64,000 nucleotides of DNA from Glossina fuscipes (lineage: Eukaryota; Arthropoda; Insecta; Diptera; Glossinidae). The stretch spans positions 12,402,472 to 12,466,471 of the forward strand of contig NW_023998416.1 in NCBI RefSeq assembly GCF_014805625.2, read 5' to 3'. A program made the position numbers and the translations under genes. Of this stretch, positions 45,901-55,675 are shown one piece after another; the stretch's first letter is position 1; each line of letters begins with the position of its first letter. The notes under the pieces were generated by a model. That model saw only the letters and a list, made by a program, of their open reading frames with translations, was not told where the DNA came from and made no database searches.

Positions 45901-46333
45901 GCTGCTTCTGCTCCTCTAATTATGGATGATGTCATGGAAAAGTTCAAAGATACATTGGAAGAACAGTTAAAGAGAAAATTGCAGAAGGAAATTTACAATA
46001 CCATCATCAACACTACTCTTGCATTAACCCTCAATTAACTCCACCTCTATATCCAACAAATGTTGAGAAAACCAAGATCCAAACATTTTCGAGAATTCGC
46101 CTTGGTCGTACAATTGCAACTCACCAATGGATCCTGAAGAAGTCTTCTCCCCCAATCTGCTGTTGTGGACAAACTCTTACTATAAAGCACATTCTCTGCG
46201 ACTGCCTCAACTTTTCCTTGGCTAGAAGTATTGCATTTGGAACGATTAACCCTTTGAACATTCTACAATCAACTTCAGAACAGAATATCAATTCAATATT
46301 TTACTTTATTAATACTACTAAGCTTATTATCTA
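45901..46333 (+). pseudogene. C-terminal region of the I-clade element
   Basis: After the TAG the frame runs to a stop near 46036. Reading then shifts to another frame with NVEKTKIQTFSRIRLGRT, THQWILKKSSPPICCCGQ and LTIKHILCDCLNFSLARS. The C-C-C-H-C spacing with RLGRT and HILCDC is the conserved zinc-binding-like tail of RNase H-bearing non-LTR elements. It ends at a stop near 46333, about 100 bases before the TAA repeats. Confidence 0.75.
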
Positions 46334-46432
46334 ATATCCATTTATTTAAATTAGAGCCGATAGCCTGTGTTGCTAGTGCTCAATGTCTCTTTTTTTAGTC
46401 TGAGAATTCAATTCATTAGTCTAAAATTAAAA

Positions 46433-46447
46433 TAATAATAATAATAA
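46433..46447 (+). repeat. (TAA)n tail of the I-clade element
   Basis: Five TAA units replace a poly-A tail, as expected for I elements. Confidence 0.85.
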
Positions 46448-46890
46448 ATGGAGACTAATAGAATGTAAAGCTGTACTTAGTGTCCAGGATGAGCGCACAT
46501 GACGCGAAACTGAAGGAAGAATTAAGTGAAACGTATATATATATGAAAGTAGACTTAACGAAAAATCATATATATTGGAGAACCTAATATACCGCCGACG
46601 GCAATTGGAAAGTACAGCTGAATGTTTGAAATGGGTTAGACATGAAAAATGAATTAAAAAAAAATATTTGTATACGGAATTGCAAATCAACAAATAATTG
46701 AAAAAAAAAAATTTTATATAAAATATTTGCAAATTTTACCGTCATGAATAAATAGTTATGCATTGTTGGTGAATAAATTAAAAACAAAACATTTGGAATA
46801 TGAAATCGTTAGAAACATAAAATTCATTGCATAAAAATATATACATATACATGCATAATCACATGCACACATATACTCACGAATATACGG
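46448..46890. other. AT-rich noncoding spacer
   Basis: No gene. The minus-strand frames here (67 and 101 residues) read A-rich DNA as F-rich peptide and are not credible. Confidence 0.45.
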
Positions 46891-46907
46891 CGCCGCCATT
46901 TTAGCAT

Positions 46908-47279
46908 ATGCTTCGCATCGTTAGACTTTTAACGAGAGAAGGAGAGAATCGAAGTCCAATAGTAGACGTCAAGCCCGATAAGACCCTGATTGTGGCATAT
47001 AGAAGAATGATTAGAAACATACGAAATAGAAGTGGTGAAGACAATTTTCGCTACCTGGAAGAGCAAAAATGGCTGTGGCCTAATACTGCCGGATTAACAT
47101 TACGATCGAGCACAGCAATTAGTGCGAGGAACGTGACAGCGATTAACTTGTCGGCCGTCGAAAAGCTAGCCGAGCGCATAAACGTCGTCGTTAATATGCT
47201 CGGAGATATAAAGAGACCATATATAAAAAATGCTGGTGGTTTACCACTAAGACTGCAAAATGAACAAGGCGAAGAGTAA
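46908..47279 (+). CDS. Unidentified 123-residue ORF, possibly from a mobile element
   Basis: Not recognised. The predicted protein is charged and amphipathic, with Arg-rich AYRRMIRNIRNRSGE, WLWPNTAGLTLRSSTAI, and a helix-like LSAVEKLAERINVVVNML. It is less AT-rich than its surroundings and, unlike nearly all other frames here, not of low complexity. An in-frame TAG two codons upstream fixes the ATG as the first possible start. Downstream, another frame resumes with TRQDREMETLAAELGSAAA and later KPRSPIGKYKVFQKCFK, broken by stops, so the whole 46.9-47.6 kb region may be a degraded coding unit. The antisense frame (47051-47347) starts with a signal-peptide-like stretch; I regard it as the shadow. 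Confidence 0.35.
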   Translation: MLRIVRLLTREGENRSPIVDVKPDKTLIVAYRRMIRNIRNRSGEDNFRYLEEQKWLWPNTAGLTLRSSTAISARNVTAINLSAVEKLAERINVVVNMLGDIKRPYIKNAGGLPLRLQNEQGEE

Positions 47280-47600
47280 GAAGCCTGAACTGGACTGACA
47301 CCCAAGAGTAGGCGTAACAACAAGACAAGACAGAGAAATGGAAACACTAGCGGCCGAACTCGGTAGCGCGGCCGCTAAAACAAAAATGTGAAGAAAGCGA
47401 CTTGTGAAGCCTCGCAGTCCAATCGGAAAATATAAAGTGTTTCAGAAATGCTTCAAAAGTAGTTACGCGAGATCGTGCAAAGACAAGTACCAGATGCCAA
47501 TGCTTTACGTGTAGGGGAAAGAGGCAAATGCTCAATAATTAAAAGAACGAGCAAAGCAGATCAATCTCATCCGAGAATCAGTTGTTGAAGGCTTGTTTCG
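47280..47600 (+). pseudogene. Possible continuation of the unidentified coding unit
   Basis: The composition stays less AT-rich to about 47600. Partly open frames contain basic and alanine-rich segments. A GC-rich stem (TAGCGGCCG at 47348-47356 with CGGCCGCTA at 47369-47377) lies inside. No domain recognised. Confidence 0.25.
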
Positions 47601-49882
47601 ATCAATAGTCGTAGTTAGGCAAGCTACTAGTAAGCGAATTATATCGCAACTGCATAGATATATACTTTCGAATACATGCTATGATCAAACGAGAGATATG
47701 AGTGAACTATGGGGAACTATACATATGAGAAAATAAAGGGAGTAAATAGCGAAAAGGTTGGCATGTCATACTGCGTAGACGGCTACATTTTAAAGAGATA
47801 AACTCAAGGACTTACCTCCAACGGAAAGGAAGGAGTGAACACAACATGTCAATATTCACAAAAGTTTCGAAGAGGCATGATTGTTGACGGCATCGACAAG
47901 GCACGATAGCGCATCATTTTGATCACAAAAAAAATGAGTCTGCTAACCTTGTTATGCTTCAATCTAAGAGATTTTGCATCTGCGACAGAGATTTTAAGTT
48001 AGGCTGTTGAAGAGGAGGAGACAACATCACCACAGGCTGGTAAGACCAATTCCTAATAATGAACTAAACTTAAGGTGAAGCGACTTTTGCTAAGGCTTAT
48101 CTAAGAGCAACGTTTTGGACTGATATCCCACGCAGCCTTCCGAGGAAATACTTACTAATATCGACGCAGACTTTAGGTTAGGTTAAACTTTCTACTTACA
48201 TACTGCTTTACACGCACATATATATATATTATTATAAATTCAATATCATATTCTCAGAGTTTAATTTCAATAACCAAAAGAGAAAAAAAGTCATAAAAAC
48301 AAAATATAAATATATGTAACATCATCTTGGTCTGCACGAGGGTCACTAGCTTTGAACGCAGTTAAGCATAAATAACGTTGTTCGTTCTTTTCGATTGGTT
48401 CATCGTTTCGAACACACGGTGCAGTCATGCCTAACCCTCATGCTCATAAAATGTCATTCCAGACTGATAACTGAAAAATGTCTATGCCACAGAGTTATTA
48501 ATGGTGTTGTTGATTAGTTTTATACATGTATACACACAACGTGATGTGAACTGTAGCTGCTGGCCCATCATATCTCGCATATTGATGATCCAATCATTGC
48601 CTGGATAGTGGAGAACAGAAATTATGAGAATTTTATAACAAACACAGTAATCATGTTTTTTTTTTTTTTTTTTTTTTTTTATCTATAGGTAAACGTAACG
48701 TTTTTACTTACACATATTCAAATTTACACACGTTCATAATCAACAGATTGTTAATAATTTGATAAAAAGCATTTCTTATGAGTATGCATTCTAGCCACAT
48801 AGTATGTACATTCTAAAAATTCATACGGTTAGGATAAAATCAATTGTAGGGTCATACGTTCTATGTAAACGTACTTTGTATGGGTTTTAAACATTTACTA
48901 CTGGGATTTTCGTATCGAGTTATTTTGAATTTTTGTCAACTTTTAAATATACTGTGCTGAAAAGTTCGCTTACCGGTATTCGTAGAGCGATAACATTTCG
49001 ATATTAAGTAGTGTTTCAAATGCAATCTACGGGAAATCGCGTAGAGTAAATGCATTCCTTGTAGATAAAAGAGTTGCACACAGTTAAAAATTAAAAATGA
49101 AATGGTGAAACCATTGGGGGTAATTGCAATGGCTTTTAAATGAGCATTTGTGCTTCGTTGTGATTACATGAGACGTCCGTTTTGTATGATGGCTCCCCTT
49201 TTTTATGTTCTTTAAGTGCAATCGCAGGACAGATGGTAGAGCGGTCGGCATTCGTTCATTTACTCATGTCATGTACATTGCTCTTTGATATTTTCGCAAA
49301 GAAATTTTATTCGAGCATACTACGCGCAGTTTCGGATGTTTTAAACGAGTGAGACAAAATTTTATGTGCTTTGTAAGTACGTATCAGATTAGCCACCACT
49401 AGTTTGATAATAAAGCCCGTTTTGTAGCCCGGAGCATGAGTCCAGTTGTTCAGCTTTAAAGGCTGGAAAAGGAAGTTAATCCGAATTTTAGTAGTAAACG
49501 TTGTGGAAGTATCAGAGTTCTATAAAGATTCCAATTTTACACGCATTAGCTGGTACGCCCAAAATAAAGCGCGAATTGAACGCAATTGCGCTTCTCTAAG
49601 CGAAAATTCGCTCATAACCCATAAGTTATGAAAGATAGCAGACTGAGATTTTCTATATTTACTTTACGGAGGACCCTATTATTCATGTACGAAAATCAGA
49701 TCAAATTTTTATATTTTATAATTTTTTTTGACATTTACCGCTTACCTACTTATAAGGTGAACTAGACAGAATATTGAAAATTTTTTCTACACATTGCTGC
49801 TGCATTGGTATGTTATTTAAATCCTTCACATGTTCACCTTCGCATTCTGCCTGTTGTACATGGCATATATATATATATATGA
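47601..49882. other. Noncoding, mostly unassigned
   Basis: No gene. It includes a poly-T run at about 48657-48680 and a (TA)n run at 49864-49880. A GAG|GTAAGTCC donor match on the minus strand near 47812 has no partner that I can see. Confidence 0.4.
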
Positions 49883-49884
49883 AA

Positions 49885-50560
49885 CAAGTGAAAACATCAA
49901 AGTTGGGCTAGGCCGGATATTAAATACCCTACACCAGCATAGTTAATTCTTACATCAAACTACTATTGTGGATTAATTTTTATGATAATATATTAAAATG
50001 TAGACTTTTCTGGTCGTTCATAAATAAGACAGACAGTGTTTAAATTTGGAATAGTTAATTTTTTACATTTTTTTTATCTTAAATTACAATTACGATGTGA
50101 TTTTGATCATTAAGCATTATGAAGAATTGAAAATTAGACCACTTCGTTGTATTCACTTTTCTTTATACGAGAGGACGTTCAAAATTTTCCCCTGGCAGTT
50201 TTTCATTCCAATTTAGAATTCCGAAATACTATAACTTAGTCATTTTTGTCGAGAAATTTTGAAAATTTTCTTTATTTTCCCTGTAACGAATTTTGAAAAT
50301 AGGGCGTTATATGGGGAGTGGTTGGAAAAGTGGATCAATAGAAATCATTTTCAATAGAATTCGCCTTTTGGCCAAAACACGTCATTGCACCAAATTGCAT
50401 CGAAAATATCTCAAAAATTGCGACTTGTAGCTTGAATATAAACTTACATGGACAGATATCCGACGGACATGAAAAGATCTATCTTAAGCACTTTTGCGTG
50501 TTATATACGACCGCACAAACTTAATATACTCTGTACCATAAGTGCCGTAGGGTATAAATT
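49885..50560 (+). mobile_element. Second-type short element M2, longest copy
   Basis: Starts AACAAGTGAAAACATCAAAG, TTGGGCTAGGCCGGATATTA, AATACCCTACACCAGCATAG. The tail has TTTTGGCCAAAACACGTCAT, AAAATATCTCAAAAATTGCG, ACATGGACAGATATCCGACG, CGCACAAACTTAATATACTC, TGTACCATAAGTGCCGTAGG, GTATAA. About 675 bp, no coding capacity. Confidence 0.65.
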
Positions 50561-50881
50561 TGGACATGGGAGTAAAGTTATTGCGATTTCAATGACGCCC
50601 AACACAGAGGGATGGATAGAGACGAGACGAGGCGAGACGAAGGTGATTATCGATAAGCATCACTTTTTATTTAATTGGAAAGAAGTGAGAAGAAATGAGA
50701 GGAAGGGTAACCGAAACCCATAAACAAGAAAGAAAGGCTGACATGATAGAGAGGGGAACAATAGAATAAGAAAAAGTAGAATAAGAGGAAAACATATGAA
50801 AGTAGGTAGGTAGGTTACCAAATCCCTAAAAAAAATATTCCCACTTTTAATAAACTTTTGTTCTTTTCCTTCTCTTTGCAG
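50561..50881 (+). other. Host-like DNA ending in a strong splice acceptor
   Basis: Purine-rich (GAGACGAGACGAGGCGAGAC near 50621, AGGTAGGTAGGT near 50803). It ends in a long pyrimidine tract TTCTTTTCCTTCTCTTTGCAG, a near-ideal 3' splice site (AG at 50880-50881). Confidence 0.5.
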
Positions 50882-50917
50882 TTAAAATGCGCCTTATGTA
50901 ACTGCATAAGCTTAGCG
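50882..50917 (+). other. Candidate 36-bp microexon
   Basis: Thirty-six bases lie between a strong acceptor (TTCCTTCTCTTTGCAG) and a strong donor (GCG|GTAAGTACC). The length is a multiple of three and only one frame is open. Read as codons it gives LKCALCNCISLA; the other two frames contain TAA. That would make a phase-0, frame-preserving cassette, as is common for neural microexons, though a 5'-UTR exon is also possible. The parent gene is not identifiable from twelve residues. Other exons would lie outside the window or at other unrecognised sites. Confidence 0.4.
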
Positions 50918-51756
50918 GTAAGTACCTTCCAGCAAGAATGTTTATTTTAATTTTTTTTGCTTACTTACTAAATACACAATCACATTTTGAAAGTTTAAAA
51001 CATAACAAACGTACATAAGACAATTCTTTTAAGTTAATTGACACAGTGCAGTCACTTTCGCACTCTCGAAAACAATTTTCATCATTATCATCGTTATCGT
51101 CATCGTCATTATTATCTTAAAAGTGCTGCACAAATACTTGTCCATCAAAGTGTGTATGAAGTGGATGTATCATTGATGTTGTTAAGGGTACCTTAACAAC
51201 AATAATAACAGCAAAACTAACAACAATCATAGGTGTTAACATATAAAACATCGACGAAATATGTAGACAACCATCTAAATGTAGTATTTGAAAATGTGCT
51301 TTTGATGTTTACGTGTATATGTGTTTATATGCGTGCATATACTTACATTCAGTTAGTTTCTACGACTCGAGTAGATGATAAATGGACGTGTTAAACATTT
51401 AAAGACAAATATATCAGATGAGATATATAACGATGCTACTACTGCTGATATTAGTCCAAGAGCTATATAAACACTAACCTCAGCGACAAAGAATATGACA
51501 CTGCTATAGCTGAGTTTGTGTTTAGAAAGATGGATGGAGACAGATTGATATACTTTCACGATGACGAACGGTTGAGACATAGAGGTAATGTACAATTCAT
51601 TAGAACGTGAGCAGTAAACGACTGACTGAGCAAAAGCGTGACTAACACTGTTCCGCTGATGCGGATCCTTTCTTTTCTCATCTTTTTGCATTTTTCTTTT
51701 CTTCAAATTAATGCGCATAGAATTTTTGGAAATCTTCATTTCCCATTATCTGTACA

Positions 51757-51760
<4 letters not shown>

Positions 51761-51795
<35 letters not shown>
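51761..51795. repeat. (TTA)n microsatellite
   Basis: About eleven TTA units. Confidence 0.9.
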
Positions 51796-51796
<1 letters not shown>

Positions 51797-51907
51797 AACT
51801 TGCAAATTAAAAATTCTTAAACTTTTTTCACTTTGACGATATTATTTACATGTATTTGTGGCCTGATAATTTAAGAAAATTTATGGTTAATTAAATGGAA
51901 ATTACAT

Positions 51908-51937
51908 ATTACTACTACTACTACTACTACTACTACT
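51908..51937. repeat. (TAC)n microsatellite
   Basis: About nine TAC/ACT units. Confidence 0.9.
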
Positions 51938-52190
51938 TTTGCTTATATGAGAGGAGAAAGATTTAAATTCCTGACACAGCTTCGATTCATTTATACTACT
52001 TAGTTAAACTTTGAAAGGGTAAGAAATATAAATGTAAACTTTTTATTTTTATCCTGAATACAAAAAAAAAAAAAAAAAAAAAAAGAGCAATCGTTTTTTC
52101 AACCCATCTATCATTCATCTTCTTATACTTACTTATATCTCTTTCACTTTGTCTAGTCAGTCTTTCACTCAATTGCTCTTCGTCACCGTT

Positions 52191-52194
<4 letters not shown>

Positions 52195-52223
<29 letters not shown>
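52195..52223. repeat. Poly-A run
   Basis: A homopolymer of nearly 30 A. No SINE body is recognisable upstream. Confidence 0.9.
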
Positions 52224-52225
<2 letters not shown>

Positions 52226-53181
52226 GGAAAAGTGTTAAATGTACAAAATTGTCAACTCATGTGAAAATCATAAAAGGGCAAGGATGCAGAAGAAATGAGT
52301 TCAAAAAAATATCTTTTCATAGAAATTCTCTTACTCCTACGTAATAGTAAATCCATGTAATCCTGCTAGTAATTGAGATTTGTTCTTTTAAATATTCACG
52401 TGTTCATGGTTTTTTTTTTGCGATTATTTTAAAATAATTCCATTTCTAATATGTATGTGTAATCCTTGTCTTTTTTTTTTTTTTTTTTTTTTTTTTTGAA
52501 ATTACTTGAAACTCATAGATAGATACTCATCACCCATCTAAGGTAATTATGTGAAAATAGCTTGATTGCCATCATGTCGGTTAACCATATTTTTGCTGCA
52601 TACACAGTTGTAAGATATTAATAGAAATCTTTCAACTTTTTAGTTGTTATTGACAGATTCGACTTAGCCAGAAAGTGGATTTCAGTGTTTTGCCTAAATT
52701 TGTATGCTTTTACTAATTCCTATCGTATTGTACAGGCAGGGCAGATAGGCAAACTGACTTTGTAATTTAACTTAGTATCTAACTGTGCTTTTTTGTGGCA
52801 TTTACTTAATTATGCATTACTTGGGTGTAGGCAGCACAACCTCTCTAGTCTTTCGATAATGGTATTTTTGTGTTTCATGTAAATGTGAAAGATATCAAAA
52901 ATCTATCTCTACGTTAGGTAATATTTAATGGAGCGTAAGTTGCTTCTCAGTAAATAATTTAAAAAGTAGTTAACTAAGAACTAAGATGCTAAGAAAAAGC
53001 ATAGAAAATTTACGTTAGACTTATAGTTGAGTTCTATTGTTTCATTTATATGTCAAAATTGTTGCGGTTGTCTTTTGAGATATTCCCCCTCCTTTGCAAG
53101 AGCTAACGTAAATTGTCGTAAAAAGTGCCTTCAAATCCTTTCTCTCGAAACACTTTTGGCGTCAAAATTATGGTTGCGCAG

Positions 53182-53209
53182 TTTATTCTCTATTAGTATA
53201 GAGAATAAA
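53182..53209. repeat. Perfect 12-bp stem-loop
   Basis: TTTATTCTCTAT and ATAGAGAATAAA are exact reverse complements around the four-base loop TAGT. Confidence 0.8.
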
Positions 53210-54809
53210 TGAGAGTTAGTCGTTACCAAATTATAATTATTTTGTGAATAGCTTAACCATCGGGAGTTTTAATGGTGAAAAAGTCAACTGATTGCATTGT
53301 CACATCTTCATTTTGCTTGTATTTATGAGAAATTCGGGCAAACAAGCACTTGTGCGTCATTTGCAAAAGAGCATTCCACGTCCACATTTCACATTTCATA
53401 TTAAACTCTTGCCTCGACAGATTTATAAGCCACCAGCGACTTCAAAATGCTACCGGCATTACACTGACATAAGGCCGTTATTCTTTTGTTGTTGCCTTTG
53501 CAGCAAAATATCTTGAGCAGATACTTAATCTTCTGCACTCCTATGTCGATTATGTGTCGATATTGCCTTCATTACACCAACGCCTATGTCAGCATAGACA
53601 TAGCGTTGTGTTGTTTGAGATTTTTAATTACGGAGTTAGCGGTAGATGGGGAAAGGCTTTAATAAATAAGTTAACAATAATTCCCGAAATACTGAGTCAT
53701 TTTAGAGATTTTAAACGATGTGCGATGTATATGCAAGTAGATGTGAAAAGAGCAACAACAAGTAGTACGAGTTTGCCGTTCTGGCTACAGATGACATAAA
53801 TGTATTGGAGGAAGTGCTATGGTATGCGGACATCAGTGTATTATAGGAAAATATTGTGAATGAATTTCTTTGGTGTGAAATTATTTCATATAAAAGTTGC
53901 CCCAATCAAATGTCATAATACGATGCATATTGCTTAGCCGCGGATATTGACGGCAACATCTTAGAAAAACGAGTGTCCGTTACGCAACGCGTTTTTTTTT
54001 TTTTTTTTTTTATTCGAGAATGACGATAATAAGTGGGAGGCTGTCGTTAGGGAAATGGAAGCATTTCTCATTTGGGTGACCAAAATCTCTCTGCTTGTTG
54101 TTGTATACCGCAGTACGACATAAGATGTTAGAACTACAGACCTTGCTGTGACTTTAATGAATATGCATTAAATGTTATTCTTAGTAAATATTCACTTTGA
54201 TGGGGTTTGTCAAATATAATGTATGTTTCTTTGGTTATAGTTGACATATACATTGAAATGTTGCGCAAATGACAGTGCCATTGTAATTTTTTCAAAAACA
54301 AAAAAGAAGTGGGCTTGGCGCCATTTTGAATGCACAATATTCGTTTTCCAAACATAATCGTTATACTTGTACTTGAAACTTTGATCTACTTTTTCTTGAC
54401 ATACAAGATTTCAAAACGGCGCACAGCATTCATTGACGATAACTTTTTGTTTAAATATTTTCCAATGCCTCTGAAACAACATTTCGTAAAAAGTAACGTA
54501 GGGGACTCCTGATAAGATAATTCATACACTAGCACTTAAGAAAGGAGCGATTATTTATTTTCGATATACTGGCCGATTATAGGAAAATCGAAAAATCAAT
54601 GTTCCCTAGCATTCCCAGTGTACTTGTTCAGCTAGATGCATGAAAATTAAGCGATTCCTTCTTTTTTCTTGAAATCGGAATTGAAAGCTAGACTGCGGTA
54701 CGCATAGTTTCTTACATCAAACTACAAAAAATTTAGAAAAGATAAGCACAGTTTTTCTGTTTGTTAAAATTTATTTATTACACTTATACTCTTAATAGCA
54801 GACAGTTAA

Positions 54810-54935
54810 CAACGATGAATAAATTTGTATTATCTGATGTAAGAGATGGTCTGATCCGAACCATTTATAATATCGTTCGTCGTTGCGCCAAAACGCGTCA
54901 GTGTATCAAAATTTAAAGTATTTGGATGAAAATAT
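54810..54935 (+). mobile_element. Second-type short element M2, central fragment
   Basis: GATGGTCTGATCCGAACCAT, ATCGTTCGTCGTTGCGCCAA, AACGCGTCAGTGTATCAAAA match the central block of M2. Both ends are missing. Confidence 0.5.
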
Positions 54936-55344
54936 TCGCTTTTCGACCAAAGAAAGGCAACATTTTTATTGTTTTTAAATAATATTTCGATTAACCATGT
55001 TTCACACAGTTGCTTTTGTGCGGGGTTGCGCCTCAATGGTTACCAGTGAGAAAGCAATCCTGTATCTTGAGCAGGCGAAATCTAATCGACACAAAAATTT
55101 GGGACGGACTTACTTTAAGGAATTGTGCATTTATACTATTGCCAAACAGTAATCGTAGTATCACAAAAGATAATTGCGTCGCGAGCTATGGACTACAAAG
55201 ATACTGCGATTATAAAATGAAAAGATTTCGGTTTAACATCATAACTAACTACAAGTTTAAAAATATTTCTTGTTTAGCCTTAACTCTTAATGTAAATTAA
55301 ACTAAATAAAGGACAAATTAAAATCCTATAGCGGGCCACAATTC
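54936..55344. other. Noncoding, unassigned
   Basis: No recognisable gene. The 96-residue frame at 55010-55300 has no motif. Confidence 0.35.
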
Positions 55345-55675
55345 ATCATTATATACCCTGCGCAACCCTACAGCTATTCATATGACGACTTTTCAAAACA
55401 AGGCGTTACAAAGTAACTGGTCCAAAAAGTGGTCCGGTTCCGACTATTTTGAGATAGTGTTCGCCCTTGGGCGAAGACACGTGCATACACCAAATTTCGT
55501 AAAAAGCTCTAAAAAATTTCGGCGTGTACGTTGAAACCAATAAGTCAAGACGGACAGACAAGTTTAGTCGACTGGAAAAGTAAAAGATCGATCTATCTCA
55601 AGTTTTTGTGAGTTTTGCATACTTGCGCAGAAATATAATATGTCCTCGTACCGCAAGTGATGTAGAGTGTAAACC
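55345..55675 (+). mobile_element. Second-type short element M2, clearest copy
   Basis: TATACCCTGCGCAACCCTAC, TTCATATGACGACTTTTCAA, AACAAGGCGTTACAAAGTAA, CTGGTCCAAAAAGTGGTCCG, GTGTTCGCCCTTGGGCGAAG, CACCAAATTTCGT, AGACGGACAGACAAG, then TGTCCTCGTACCGCAAGTGA and TGTAGAGTGTAAAC at the terminal inverted phrase. This copy served as reference for the family order. Confidence 0.7.

Larger units (their letters stand above)
44640..46447 (+). mobile_element. 5'-truncated I-clade non-LTR retrotransposon
   Basis: Coding remnants run in order on the + strand: end of the reverse transcriptase thumb (LHLVGITFSNSYRWKAH, SKIDYALIIYGNSC, AFRTTPINNIIIETGLPTLE), an RNase H domain (45.5-45.9 kb), then a C-terminal cysteine block (RIRLGRTIATHQWILK, ICCCGQTLTIKHILCDC). 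The sequence ends in five TAA units (46433-46447), as in Drosophila I elements. The presence of RNase H and the TAA tail favour the I clade. Frameshifts, stops and 5' truncation mean it cannot move. Target-site duplications are not determinable because the left edge is uncertain. Neighbours are unrelated repeats. Confidence 0.85.
50918..54808. other. Noncoding host-like DNA rich in simple repeats
   Basis: No gene. Contains ATC/TCG-rich DNA at about 51078-51117, (TTA)n at 51761-51795, (TAC)n at 51908-51937, poly-A at 52063-52084 and 52195-52223, poly-T at 52471-52498 and 53992-54011, and a perfect hairpin at 53182-53209. The 128-residue minus frame at 51353-51739 is about as long as expected by chance in 64 kb and has no homology that I can see. 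An acceptor-like TTGTTGTTGCCTTTGCAG ends at 53502 without a matching donor. Confidence 0.45.

Noticed and set aside
47051..47347. 98-residue minus-strand frame beginning with a signal-peptide-like stretch
   Set aside because: Fully antisense to the more protein-like + strand frame at 46908-47279; the hydrophobic start can arise from antisense of charged codons. Not excluded, but not preferred.
47805..47830. GAG|GTAAGTCC donor on the minus strand near 47812
   Set aside because: No acceptor or open frame found on its exon side.
49200..49260. Phrase GGTAGAGCGGTCGGCATTCG resembling a tRNA D-arm
   Set aside because: No matching anticodon arm, T-arm or acceptor stem could be drawn, so it is not called a tRNA gene.
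51353..51739. 128-residue minus-strand open frame with a hydrophobic C-terminal half
   Set aside because: Length is within chance expectation for six frames of 64 kb; no start context, splice sites or homology visible.
53475..53503. Strong acceptor-like TTGTTGTTGCCTTTGCAG
   Set aside because: No donor or credible open frame follows within a normal exon length.
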